NCBI GenBank assembly: GCA_020048915.1
Contig: JAIFLU010000048.1
Coordinates: forward strand, 1-56,321
DNA: 56,321 bases
Reading direction: 5' to 3'
Source of the DNA: Bacteroidota bacterium
GTDB lineage: Bacteria > Bacteroidota > Bacteroidia > Bacteroidales > JAAUTT01
In this document: positions 10,248 to 19,167 of the stretch, piece after piece
Numbering within the stretch: the first letter of the stretch is position 1
Layout of the letters: each line of letters begins with the position of its first letter
The notes under the pieces: model-generated
What the model saw: the letters and a program-made list of their open reading frames with translations, nothing else
The model's database searches: none
Told to the model about the DNA's origin: nothing
Program-made: the position numbers and the translations under genes

Positions 10248-11654
10248 ATGTTTAATCGAATAGTCATGTTTTTTATTTTTTATGTATGCACACTTCAATT
10301 GCATGCACAGCACATAAGCCCAGCTTCAATACGAGAAGAAACCTACCTGAATGGAACATGGGATTTTAAAAGTAATGCTTCAGGCGAGTGGACCACCATT
10401 CAGGTTCCTGGTTGTTACTCTATTTTAAGGGATGGGAAATGGAATGCTGCTTATTGGGACCCATTTGGTTATCCGCATTCCTGGACGGGGCGCGGTGCCG
10501 TGTATCGCAAAAAAGTGCATATTTCTCCGTCAATGGAAAACAAACATCTGACCTTACATATGGGAGGTTGTTTGCAGCATTATACCGTAATTTTTGATGG
10601 GAAAGAGTTTCCAGAAGTGCATGATGGATATACAACTGCTGAATTTTCGCTTGGTACGGGTTTCAAAACCGGAGAATACTTGCTTGAAATAAGAATTTCT
10701 GAAGAGAAAAGCTGGTTGAATGGCGGAGAAAGTGATGGATTCAGGGGGATATGGCAGGATGTATACCTGAAGGCAACCGACTTGGTTTTTGTTAGCAAAG
10801 GGATTTTTGTACAAACATCATTTCCCGACAAAAGCATACAGGTTGAAGTCCCTGTTTCTAATTCCGGTAAAATGCCCAGAGAGGTTTCCGTTCGATGTTT
10901 TGTTACAGATGTCGGTAATCCTTCCAAAGTCATAAAAGAGATAGGTGTCGCTAAACAATTCTTAAAAGGGAAAGATAGTGTGATCTTGAAATTATCAACC
11001 CAATGGAGCGACCCGCATCTTTGGTTCCCACACGATCCTCATTTATATCAATTGCATACCGTTATTTCTGACCCGAACGGAAAGCAACTGGACTGGCACA
11101 AGCAAGTGTTTGGGTTTAGGACCATAAGCTGGGACGGCCCCAATCTTTATATCAATGGAAGAAAACTATATCTGAGAGGGCATGGCGGGCATTTCCTAGG
11201 CGATATACAAGGTTCAAAGGAATATTTTGTTACATGGTTCAAAGAACTAAAGAAGCTAGGGGTGAACTTTATGCGGTTACACCTTTACCCACGACAAGCT
11301 GCCCTTTACGAAGCGGCAGACGAGGTAGGCTTTTTGCTGGAGTCAGAACCAGCTTTTCATTTTAAAGTTCCTGAGGATCAGGAATTCGCCAAAAAAAACA
11401 TCTGGGTAATATTATTGTTGATCAGCGAAATCATCCTTCAGTCATCATGTGGAGCGTGTCTAATGAACTCCGATGGAGTGGTGGTGGCGAAAAACCCTGG
11501 CTTATTGAACATGCCAAAAAACTTGATCCTACCAGGCCTGTATTTTCTTCAGATTTCAGCGAGTTTTCCACTTCAGGAGATTTGCTGGGGCATCATTACA
11601 ATAACGATTCCGTGTTTGCAGAATGGGAAAAGTATGGACACAATAAGCCAATGA
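10248..11654 (+). CDS. GH2-type glycoside hydrolase, N-terminal part (frameshifted)
   Basis: This frame carries the signal peptide (1-20), the GH2 sugar-binding jelly roll (about 25-190, NGTWDFKSNASGEWTTIQVP and RGAVYRKKV), the Ig-like sandwich domain (about 195-290) and the start of the catalytic TIM barrel (GFRTISWDGPNLYINGRKLY, then LGVNFMRLHLYPRQAALYEA). Homology stops at about residue 383: after EFAKKN the frame reads IWVILLLISEIILQSS, which is out-of-phase sequence, while the expected GNIIVDQRNHPSV continues in another frame. The true product is thus 10248-14383 read with one extra A in the run at 11391-11398, about 1378 residues. As it stands the frame gives a protein without catalytic residues. 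It could be a real mutation or an assembly error in a homopolymer. Confidence 0.8.
   Translation: MFNRIVMFFIFYVCTLQLHAQHISPASIREETYLNGTWDFKSNASGEWTTIQVPGCYSILRDGKWNAAYWDPFGYPHSWTGRGAVYRKKVHISPSMENKHLTLHMGGCLQHYTVIFDGKEFPEVHDGYTTAEFSLGTGFKTGEYLLEIRISEEKSWLNGGESDGFRGIWQDVYLKATDLVFVSKGIFVQTSFPDKSIQVEVPVSNSGKMPREVSVRCFVTDVGNPSKVIKEIGVAKQFLKGKDSVILKLSTQWSDPHLWFPHDPHLYQLHTVISDPNGKQLDWHKQVFGFRTISWDGPNLYINGRKLYLRGHGGHFLGDIQGSKEYFVTWFKELKKLGVNFMRLHLYPRQAALYEAADEVGFLLESEPAFHFKVPEDQEFAKKNIWVILLLISEIILQSSCGACLMNSDGVVVAKNPGLLNMPKNLILPGLYFLQISASFPLQEICWGIITITIPCLQNGKSMDTISQ
11391..11399 (+). other. Frameshift site in a run of eight A's
   Basis: The bases GCC are followed by eight A's and CATC. Nine A's would join the two GH2 frames without a gap (EFAKKK then HLGNIIVDQRNHP). 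A -1 slip on A-AAA-AAC (11393-11399) would join them in the same way. No other damage is visible in either half. Confidence 0.85.
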
Positions 11655-14383
11655 TATGGGACGAAATGGGAAGCGTGTGGCAACCTACGAGACCATTATC
11701 AAACGGTACTACCGGATACGAAGTTAGCAGCCAGGACCATGCCACCGGCCTTTACAGAGATGGTCATGATGAGATTGGCTACGCTTTCAAAATGATCAGG
11801 GAAGGAAAAATGATCAATGGAAAGCTTCACAGGGTTAATGCCGTTATCCCATGGGATCTTAGTTACGTATTTTTTAGATGGCCTCCCTATAACCGGTTCA
11901 AAGGCATTTGCTTGCAACCTCCAAAGCCAGGTGCAAAAGGAACAAGCCCTAACCATGTATTACCCGCCTGTTCGCCTTTAAACATTTGGGACCCCACGCT
12001 TCCCGTACTCGAACCAAACCCCGGATTTTATTTATTTCAGCAGGATCTGAAAGATATACGGTTTTGTCAGGAATCACAGAATCTCCAGTTTTTTCCTGAT
12101 CAAAAGATACAGTTAAAAACTCCTCTTTTGATGTATGACGATCTCCGGATTACAAGTAAGGTTACTTGTTCGGTGGAGGATTTGGGGGGAAGGCCACTTT
12201 CACTCGATACAGTGTTCTTAAACCTGCAACCAGGCGACATTCTTAATCAGGTTAACTGGACATTCACTATTCCGTCGGTTGATCAGCCTATGAAAATAAC
12301 CCTGGCAAGAACTTTTTACGAAAGAGAAACCGCTGGTTATTGTGAAAGTAAAGAGGCGATGATTTACCCTCGCTTTTCAGCTAAATATATACCCGAAAAA
12401 AGGAAAACAATTGGGGTGATTGATACTACCGGCCAAATTCAGAAATTATTGACAAAAGCTGAAATAGCCCATACGGAATGCACCTTCCATCAACTGGATG
12501 GAATTGATATTCTTTTGGTAAAAGGCTCAAAGGCTTCGCCTCTTCTAAGCAATTGGATCAAGAAGGGGCTGTGTGTTGCCTATTTTGAGCAGGATACCAC
12601 CATGCTTCTTCCCGGTGGTGCATATAGGCTCTTAAATGGACCAAAACACCGGATACTTCAGGATATAGGTCAGGAAAACCTGTCTTTTTGGAAAAATGGA
12701 AATACTTTTGGTGGCATGCCACGGCCCGTCGAAGGCAATACGCGTTTGGTACTGGCTGGTGATAAAAACGGGAAAACTTCCTCTTTACATGAATGCTGGC
12801 AGGGAAAGGGAATTGAAATATTTACCAGCCTGAAATTGTTGGACAACGTTTACCTGGAGCCAGCCGCGGGATGGATATTCAGAAATATCCTCACCAGGCT
12901 ATTGGAATACAGTCCCTCTGCACAGTTAAGAAAAGTTGCGGTTTATGGTGCTGAAGATTTTGTGAAATATTTTAATAGCGTTGGCTTAGTTAGCAACGAA
13001 GTACGGTCGTTGAAACAACTTGACAAATTTGATGCACTGGTGCTTGACGGCAGAAAGGCAATCCCGGAAAAGGACATCATTACACTTAAAAAATTTGGTG
13101 AACAGGGGAAAGATATCTTTATCTACCGGGTATCAGAAAGCAGTATTCAAAGTTTCGCGAGGTCGGTTCACCCAAAACTTGAACTTACAAAACCCTACCT
13201 GGATGAAAGAAGGCAATGTGTAAAAGCGGTTGTTTCCTGGACATACAAGCAAACACCACAGGACAAGATTGCGTATTATGACGATGTTTTGATACCACAA
13301 CCATTCGAAAGTAACTATGATCCCCTCCTGAGTGGCATCTCCAATATTGACCTGTATTGGAATGGTGATAACATGTTCGATAAAGGGATCAGGCTTAACG
13401 GAACCGATCCTGTTTTTCCACACGGCGAGTCCTCTATTCTAATCTCAAACTGGCGTAACGACTGGAGTATTCCGCCTGCAGGAGGTGAATACATTAATGT
13501 GGGTAAAGACATCAGGCGTATGAACTGGTTTTTACAAAGGGATCCGGTACTTCTGCGGGTGCCAAAAGGGGATGGTTCTTATCTGTTTTGCCAACTTGAT
13601 CTGTTAAATGGCGGAGAAAAAGGTAAATCGCTGGCCCGCCATATATTATCATCCATGAGGTGCCCGTTATCTGTTGAAACTTACTTCGAAAATAGTAACC
13701 AGGTCTTCGATTCAGTTGCCTGCCTCGACCAGAAAAAAAGGTTCAATGATATTTATCAGGAGCAGCAAAAACTGGATAGCCTTTCTGCACTACCCGCCAT
13801 TTTTTATGATCGGGGAAAAGAAACGTCTGCCACCAACAAAGAAAATGTTTTGATGCTTCTTAACAAAAATATGGTTTTTATAGCAGCAGGGCTCACCAGC
13901 AAATTGAACGAATCGGCCTATACCCGGTTTTCTGATGCTGCTCAATCGACAGGTACGCTGCTGGCTTCTCTTGAAACGGTTTTGGGAGGCGAAAAACCAG
14001 ATGTGGTTTTTATGGTGTTTTCATTCGATAATTTAATGAACAATGAAGGCATAATTGACGAAAAAGAATGGACCAAGTTTGAAAACGATTTGCAAAAGCT
14101 TATTCCGCAATTAAAAAACACAGGTGCCAAAAAGCTGATGTGGGGTAGCAGTTTGCCAACTTCAGGGAAAATTTACACCACTCAAATCACAAAGGGATAC
14201 GAGGAGCTAAACAGGCGCATCAGGAATATTATGGAGGGCAATAAATGGTATATTGTGGATTTATACAGTATTGTTGAACAGGATATTCCCGGGATATTTA
14301 CTAATCCCTCTATAAAACCGGATCAGGTAAAAGCAACTTTAATTAAGGCTATACATGATGCAATAAGGTTTTTCGGGGAGTGA
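11447..14383 (+). CDS. GH2-type glycoside hydrolase, C-terminal part with SGNH-like end
   Basis: Continuation of the preceding gene in another frame; in-phase homology begins near 11399, so the ATG at 11447 is only the first Met within the catalytic domain. The barrel shows the GH2 acid/base motif MWSVSNE (Glu codon at 11465) and a likely nucleophile in KPMIWDEMGSVWQ. A long region follows with beta-rich domains and a DUF4159/glutamine-amidotransferase-like feel that I cannot name. The last 200 residues resemble a degenerate SGNH/GDSL hydrolase: PDVVFMVFSFDNLMN, then LKNTGAKKLMWGSSLP, then YEELNRRIRNIMEGNKWYIV with D.YS. I see no clear GDSL Ser or terminal DxxH pair, so esterase activity is doubtful. 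The substrate is unknown; the neighbouring GH29 and sulfatase point to the same glycan. Confidence 0.75.
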   Translation: MWSVSNELRWSGGGEKPWLIEHAKKLDPTRPVFSSDFSEFSTSGDLLGHHYNNDSVFAEWEKYGHNKPMIWDEMGSVWQPTRPLSNGTTGYEVSSQDHATGLYRDGHDEIGYAFKMIREGKMINGKLHRVNAVIPWDLSYVFFRWPPYNRFKGICLQPPKPGAKGTSPNHVLPACSPLNIWDPTLPVLEPNPGFYLFQQDLKDIRFCQESQNLQFFPDQKIQLKTPLLMYDDLRITSKVTCSVEDLGGRPLSLDTVFLNLQPGDILNQVNWTFTIPSVDQPMKITLARTFYERETAGYCESKEAMIYPRFSAKYIPEKRKTIGVIDTTGQIQKLLTKAEIAHTECTFHQLDGIDILLVKGSKASPLLSNWIKKGLCVAYFEQDTTMLLPGGAYRLLNGPKHRILQDIGQENLSFWKNGNTFGGMPRPVEGNTRLVLAGDKNGKTSSLHECWQGKGIEIFTSLKLLDNVYLEPAAGWIFRNILTRLLEYSPSAQLRKVAVYGAEDFVKYFNSVGLVSNEVRSLKQLDKFDALVLDGRKAIPEKDIITLKKFGEQGKDIFIYRVSESSIQSFARSVHPKLELTKPYLDERRQCVKAVVSWTYKQTPQDKIAYYDDVLIPQPFESNYDPLLSGISNIDLYWNGDNMFDKGIRLNGTDPVFPHGESSILISNWRNDWSIPPAGGEYINVGKDIRRMNWFLQRDPVLLRVPKGDGSYLFCQLDLLNGGEKGKSLARHILSSMRCPLSVETYFENSNQVFDSVACLDQKKRFNDIYQEQQKLDSLSALPAIFYDRGKETSATNKENVLMLLNKNMVFIAAGLTSKLNESAYTRFSDAAQSTGTLLASLETVLGGEKPDVVFMVFSFDNLMNNEGIIDEKEWTKFENDLQKLIPQLKNTGAKKLMWGSSLPTSGKIYTTQITKGYEELNRRIRNIMEGNKWYIVDLYSIVEQDIPGIFTNPSIKPDQVKATLIKAIHDAIRFFGE

Positions 14384-14440
14384 TTCCTTTAGTTTAAAGA
14401 AATAGTATGAGACCTAAACGCAATAAAAAAAAATGAACAT

Positions 14441-15598
14441 ATGGAACGAAGAAAATTCATTTTAACAGCCTCCATGGCAGGAGCAGGGTGTTTCTTATCA
14501 GAAAGCAAAGCCATTTATAAAAGTAATCACAAATTCGATGTGCCGGCATACCTTCAGCATGTTTCGGCTGACTTCCAGCGCGATCCGAGGAAAACGAACC
14601 TCGATTGGTTTAAAGATGCCCGATTTGGATTGTTCCTGCATTATGGCTTATACAGTATATTGGGAAAGGGAGAATGGTCTCAATTAACAGAGAAGATACC
14701 GGTGGCAGAATATGCACGACTAAAAAACGAATTTAAGGCCGACCGCTTTGATGCGGATTTCATTACCGACCTGGCCCTTGAAGCGGGTATGAAATATATC
14801 AACATTACCACCAAACATCATGATGGCTTCTGTCTTTTCAACAGCAAATACGATGATTTTACATCGGTACATTCTCCCGCCCGAAGAGATCTGGTTCAGG
14901 AACTTTCCGTTCAATGCAATAAAAAAGGATTGGCCTTATTTTTATATTATTCGTACGGAGTCGATTGGAGGCATCCTTACTTTTTTCCCAACCATGTCGG
15001 GTGGGATAAATCCCGACCGGATTATGCCTCCGAACAACCGGAGTATCAGTATAAGGAAAAAGCCGATTTCAAAAAATATATTCAATACACGCACACCCAG
15101 TTTGGCGAACTTCTTACCCAATATCCAGGTGTTGCAGGTATTTGGCTTGATCCCATCATGGGATTTTATAAAAATCCCGATTTTTTCCCGATTGCTGAAA
15201 CTTACCAGCACATCCGGTCATTTCAGCCACATACCCTTATTGCTTTTAAACAAGGCGCCAATGGCGACGAAGATTATGTAGCACCAGAAAGAACACCGCG
15301 CGCCCATACCGAAGGAGGCCCCTTAGGATTAAAAGTTTGGGAAATGAACAAGTATAAGCCGAAAGAAATTTGCGATACCCTTCAACCCAAGGATATTCCG
15401 GGAAGCAGTTGGGGGTATAATACGCTGGCAGATGGGAAGCATGTCAATGAGCATTATGTAGTGAAGATGCTTGAGCAGGCGGCCTCTGTCAATGCAAACC
15501 TGCTATTAAATATTGGGCCTAAGGGTGATGGTTCTATTCCCGAAGAGGATATTCTCACATTAAAAAAAATAAAAAAAATCTCATCATATTTGAAATAA
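14441..15598 (+). CDS. GH29 alpha-L-fucosidase
   Basis: Retaining alpha-L-fucosidase expected in the periplasm. The N-terminus (MERRKFILTASMAGAGCF) looks like an export signal with some Tat or lipoprotein character. GH29 motifs are clear: WFKDARFGLFLHYGLYS, ITTKHHDGFCLF with the catalytic-site HH pair, FLYYSYGVDWRHP, and GIWLDP with Asp237 as the likely nucleophile. The end of the catalytic barrel is marked by SSWGYN and NANLLLNIGPKGDGSIP. At 385 residues it has the catalytic domain but no C-terminal beta-sandwich, which is short for the family. It sits 57 bases after the GH2 gene and 33 before the sulfatase, so the three are probably one transcript. Confidence 0.93.
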   Translation: MERRKFILTASMAGAGCFLSESKAIYKSNHKFDVPAYLQHVSADFQRDPRKTNLDWFKDARFGLFLHYGLYSILGKGEWSQLTEKIPVAEYARLKNEFKADRFDADFITDLALEAGMKYINITTKHHDGFCLFNSKYDDFTSVHSPARRDLVQELSVQCNKKGLALFLYYSYGVDWRHPYFFPNHVGWDKSRPDYASEQPEYQYKEKADFKKYIQYTHTQFGELLTQYPGVAGIWLDPIMGFYKNPDFFPIAETYQHIRSFQPHTLIAFKQGANGDEDYVAPERTPRAHTEGGPLGLKVWEMNKYKPKEICDTLQPKDIPGSSWGYNTLADGKHVNEHYVVKMLEQAASVNANLLLNIGPKGDGSIPEEDILTLKKIKKISSYLK

Positions 15599-15631
15599 AA
15601 TTTCATACGTTTCTTAAATAATATAATTGAA

Positions 15632-17104
15632 ATGAAGCAATCAATGTTAAAATCAATTTTTGCAGGAGCAACACTAATATCAATGACTTCTCATTGCAAT
15701 GCAGTTGATAAACCAAAACTCCCCAATATCGTCCTGATTTTTATGGACGATCTGGGGTACGGTGATTTGAGCTGCTACGGAGCATTGCAATATAAAACTC
15801 CAAATATCGACAAGCTCGCAATGGAAGGTGTCCGTTTTACCAACTTTGTTGCCGCACAGGCGGTATCAAGCGCTTCCCGGGCTGGTTTGTTAACAGGGTG
15901 TTATCCTAACCGGGTAGGTATCTCCGGCGCCCTTTTCCCAAATTCAAAAAACGGTTTAAACCCTTCTGAAGAAATTATTCCCGAAATTTTAAAGCAAAAA
16001 AATTACAAGACTGCTGCTGTCGGCAAGTGGCATCTGGGGGATCATATAAATTTCCTCCCATTGCAGCAGGGGTTTGACGAATATTTAGGTTTACCATATT
16101 CTAATGACATGTGGGCTGTAAACTATGATGGCTCCCCCTATACCGCAGAACGGAGGGATAGAAAACATGATTTTCCGCCTTTACCATTAATTGAGGGTAA
16201 TAATTCAGTTCGGGAAATAAAAACGCTCGACGATCAAGCCGAATTGACAACACTATATACTGAGAGAGCTGTGCAATTTATCAGTCAAAACAGAAGAACT
16301 CCATTTTTTCTTTATATAGCTCACCCTATGCCTCATGTGCCACTTGCTGTTTCTCCGAAGTTTAAAGGGAAGAGCCAGCAGGGTATCTTTGGTGATGTGA
16401 TGATGGAAATAGATTGGTCGGTCGGCGAAATTATGAAGGCTCTTAAAAAAAATGGTGTCGATAAAAACACATTGGTGATTTTTACTTCCGATAATGGACC
16501 ATGGATGAATTTTGGGGCTCATGCAGGCTCAAATGGGGGCCTACGCGAAGGAAAGGGTGCAAGTTTTGAAGGTGGGCAGCGCGTTCCTTGCATAATGAGA
16601 TGGCCTGGTAAAATAAAAGAAGGGTCTGTTTGTAATAAACTCGCTTCCACGATTGATATTTTGCCAACACTTGCTGCAATAACTGAGTCCTCACTTCCTA
16701 AAAAGAAAATAGATGGTGTAAATATTTTACCCTTATTGTTAGGTGATGAAATTGCTAATCCAAGAGAGGTGTTTTATTACTATTACCGCAAAAACAGTCT
16801 GGAAGCAGTCAGAAAAGGCGATTGGAAGCTTGTATTTGCACATCCTGGCCGCACCTATGAGGGTTTTAAGCCGGGAGAGAATGGATACCCTGGCCAAACC
16901 GATGAAAATTTTGAATATATGGAAGCATTGTATGACCTTCGTCGTGATCCGGGTGAACGTTTTGATGTAAAAGAATTTTATCCTGAAATTGTAAACGAAC
17001 TATATAATTTAGCCGAAGCGGCCAGGGAAGACCTGGGCGATGATTTAACCGGAAAATCAGGAAAAAATCTCAGACCAATTGGAAAGATAGAAACTGAGAA
17101 TTAA
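15632..17104 (+). CDS. S1-family sulfatase, Ser-type
   Basis: Removes sulfate esters from a carbohydrate, likely in the periplasm (signal sequence 1-24). Sulfatase hallmarks: NIVLIFMDDLGYGDLSCYG with metal-binding Asp residues, the active-site signature SSASRAGLLTG, AVGKWHLG, and VIFTSDNGPW. The residue that becomes formylglycine is Ser79 (S-x-A-x-R), not Cys, so maturation would need an anaerobic radical SAM enzyme (anSME), which is not in this window. Its 490 residues are typical of S1. A C-terminal segment DLRRDPGERFDV is also standard. Position between fucosidases suggests desulfation of a fucose- or galactose-containing glycan. The S1 subfamily cannot be assigned by eye. Confidence 0.93.
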   Translation: MKQSMLKSIFAGATLISMTSHCNAVDKPKLPNIVLIFMDDLGYGDLSCYGALQYKTPNIDKLAMEGVRFTNFVAAQAVSSASRAGLLTGCYPNRVGISGALFPNSKNGLNPSEEIIPEILKQKNYKTAAVGKWHLGDHINFLPLQQGFDEYLGLPYSNDMWAVNYDGSPYTAERRDRKHDFPPLPLIEGNNSVREIKTLDDQAELTTLYTERAVQFISQNRRTPFFLYIAHPMPHVPLAVSPKFKGKSQQGIFGDVMMEIDWSVGEIMKALKKNGVDKNTLVIFTSDNGPWMNFGAHAGSNGGLREGKGASFEGGQRVPCIMRWPGKIKEGSVCNKLASTIDILPTLAAITESSLPKKKIDGVNILPLLLGDEIANPREVFYYYYRKNSLEAVRKGDWKLVFAHPGRTYEGFKPGENGYPGQTDENFEYMEALYDLRRDPGERFDVKEFYPEIVNELYNLAEAAREDLGDDLTGKSGKNLRPIGKIETEN

Positions 17105-17285
17105 CTAAAAGGGTTTTACAGATACTGCTCTGGCAATTTCGCAATCGTCGCAGACTTTACTTTTGGCCAGAGCCTTTCCTAAAATTAATGTTTTAGTTAA
17201 GAGGACCTGAATTGTCCTACAATTTTTTTCAGCACGCAGCAACTGTTTTTTCGGAAAAATTGAACGGATAAAGAATACTGAACTT
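17105..17285. other. Unassigned DNA between sulfatase and GH29 remnant
   Basis: No convincing gene. The short reading frames here lack family features. It may be further decayed N-terminal sequence of the GH29 remnant that follows, but no clear similarity is visible. Confidence 0.3.
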
Positions 17286-17666
17286 AAGAATGACAACAAA
17301 GATCAAGCGGGAATAAAAACGGGTATTTATATTCGCCCATAGATTGGAGATTCGAAGGATATTTTGACCTCCGTAATAAATTCTCCTATGCATTGCAAAT
17401 GAGTAACCAATGTCTTGATCAAATCAGGGAACTATTAAATAATTATGGACAGATTGATGTGCTTTGGTTTGATGGCAGGCTCCTTTCAAATTCTCCCAAT
17501 TTCGAATAAACTTGTCGCTTTTAAATGCTAAACCGGCGAAAAAGTCAAGGTAAAACAAAGTGAAAAAGGAATATCAATAACAGTTGGACCAAACACTAAT
17601 TTAACCGATATCATTGTGAAACTTGAATTTGAAGGTGAAATAAATATTTCTCAAGTAAGGCAATAA
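17286..17666 (+). pseudogene. Decayed GH29 alpha-L-fucosidase gene
   Basis: Three pieces of a GH29 protein can be read in different frames. At 17286-17330 the frame gives DQAGIKTGIY; after a one-base shift, 17330-17506 gives YSPIDWRFEGYFDLRNK and then CLDQIRELLNNYGQIDVLWF with DG, the GH29 nucleophile region, ending at a stop at 17507. At 17517-17666, after another shift near 17531, the sequence LLNAK/TGEKVKVKQSEKGISITVG leads to VKLEFEGEI, typical of the C-terminal sandwich of the family. About 200 residues between these parts and the whole N-terminus are missing. The gene is thus inactivated by at least two frameshifts, a stop and an internal deletion. It differs from the intact GH29 genes at 14441 and 53673. 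Confidence 0.82.
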
Positions 17667-17802
17667 ACAAGAAGTGGTTCACCAGCAATAAAATGTAGTT
17701 GCATGGTTTTTCTAAAGAAGCAACTCTTCAATTTAGAGGATTTTTTATATTTGTTATTATATAGGATGTATTACAAGTTCGTTATAATTCAATATAAATA
17801 CT

Positions 17803-19044
17803 ATGATTAACAGAATAAAGAATATCGGAAGCCTTGTATTAATCTCTTTGAGCATTGTTTGTTGTTCGAATGCGCAGACTTCTGTTTCCAAAAACGATAA
17901 AAAAACAGTTATTAATCAGGTAATCATCACTGGCGCCGAGCAGACTGCTAAATATCTTCCTTTGCTTGAAGGTAAGAGGGTTGGAATGCTTGTCAATCCA
18001 ACTTCTATTATTCAAAAAACATCGTTGGTAGATAGCTTGGTGAAACGAGGAGTAAAAATTGTAAAAATATTTGGTCCGGAACATGGCTTCCGTGGGAATG
18101 CCAGTGCAGGAGCCGAGGTGAACGACACGATTGATGCAACCACCGGAATTCCGGTAATATCGCTTTATGGCCGAAAAAGCAAACCATCCAAAGCTGACTT
18201 GGAATCGGTCGATATTATGGTTTTCGACATCCAGGATGTGGGCGTCCGTTTTTATACCTACATCAACATTCTCCGGAATTTAATGGAAGCTTGTGCCGAA
18301 AACAATAAGGAGCTTATCATCCTCGACCGACCCAATCCAAATGGTTTTTATATCGATGGCCCAATTTTGGACATGAAACTGCGCTCAGGTATAGGTCAAT
18401 TTCCAATCCCTATTCTTCATGGAGTAACTATTGGTGAATTTGCCCAAATGATTAATGGAGAAGGATGGATGGCTGACGAAGTGAAGTGCAAAATTAAGAT
18501 TATTGCGATGCAGAATTACAGTCATAATAAGCCATATACTTTGCCGGTGCCCCCGTCTCCCAACTTAAACACGCAACAGTCAATTTTACTTTACCCATCG
18601 TTGTGCTTATTCGAAGGTACAATTTTAAGTCAGGGGAGGGGAACTTACTTTCCGTTTACCGTTTTGGGAAGTCCGGCCTTAAAAGGTAAATATACTTTTT
18701 CGTTCACCCCGGTTTCAATCAAAGGAATGAGTGAAACTCCGCTTCATCAAAACCAGGAATGTTTCGGACTCGACCTTCGGAAATACGATACGGATGAATT
18801 TCGCAAGACCAAACAGCTAAACCTAAAATGGTTAATAGAACTCTATACCGCCTATCCTGACAAAGCGAAATTTTTCGATTATACTCAAAGCAACCAGATG
18901 GGCAACTTTGACAAACTTGCTGGAACAGTTCAATTAAGAGAACAAATCGTTGCAGGTATACCGGAAGCTGAAATACGCAAAAGCTGGGAGCCTGGTTTGA
19001 ATCAATACAAAGAAATGCGTAAGAAGTATTTGTTGTATGAGTAA
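17803..19044 (+). CDS. namZ: GH171 exo-beta-N-acetylmuramidase-like protein (NamZ, DUF1343)
   Basis: Belongs to DUF1343, whose B. subtilis member NamZ (YbbC) removes N-acetylmuramic acid from the non-reducing end of peptidoglycan chains. An export signal precedes the domain (1-25). The Rossmann-like N-terminal part has GKRVGMLVNPTS and FGPEHGFRGNASAGAEV; the PEHG motif is thought to carry the catalytic Glu. Further family marks are FDIQDVGVRFYTYI, ILDRPNPNG, LHGVTIGEFAQMINGE and LPVPPSPNLNT. The length of 413 residues is standard. It is unusual company for fucosidases and a sulfatase; it may recycle cell wall sugars or act on a different N-acetyl sugar. It begins 136 bases after the GH29 remnant and probably has its own promoter. 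Confidence 0.9.
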   Translation: MINRIKNIGSLVLISLSIVCCSNAQTSVSKNDKKTVINQVIITGAEQTAKYLPLLEGKRVGMLVNPTSIIQKTSLVDSLVKRGVKIVKIFGPEHGFRGNASAGAEVNDTIDATTGIPVISLYGRKSKPSKADLESVDIMVFDIQDVGVRFYTYINILRNLMEACAENNKELIILDRPNPNGFYIDGPILDMKLRSGIGQFPIPILHGVTIGEFAQMINGEGWMADEVKCKIKIIAMQNYSHNKPYTLPVPPSPNLNTQQSILLYPSLCLFEGTILSQGRGTYFPFTVLGSPALKGKYTFSFTPVSIKGMSETPLHQNQECFGLDLRKYDTDEFRKTKQLNLKWLIELYTAYPDKAKFFDYTQSNQMGNFDKLAGTVQLREQIVAGIPEAEIRKSWEPGLNQYKEMRKKYLLYE

Positions 19045-19100
19045 TATTGGATTTTAATTCCTGGAATATGAAGTGCTAAGATACTAATTACCGGAAATAT

Positions 19101-19136
19101 AAAAAGGTAGCTAATCGGATCGATTGCTACCTTTTT
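19101..19136. terminator. Bidirectional terminator between namZ and GH2 gene
   Basis: AAAAAGGTAGC (19101-19111) pairs with GCTACCTTTTT (19126-19136), and the loop holds a further AATCG/CGATT stem. A-run and T-run flanks allow it to work on both strands; it lies between two convergent genes. Confidence 0.85.
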
Positions 19137-19167
19137 GGGAATGTTAAGGTAAGCATAAGGTAAATAT

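Noticed and set aside
10580..10933. A 117-codon minus-strand frame inside the GH2 gene
   Set aside because: It runs antisense to clearly conserved GH2 coding sequence and has no own features.
11391..11399. Programmed -1 frameshifting as the normal way to make the GH2 protein
   Set aside because: The heptamer A-AAA-AAC fits, but I see no clear downstream stem or upstream SD, and bacteria usually use AAG. A one-base loss or sequencing error is simpler.
17105..17299. A 64-codon minus-strand gene
   Set aside because: No family features, and it lies in decayed sequence beside the GH29 remnant.
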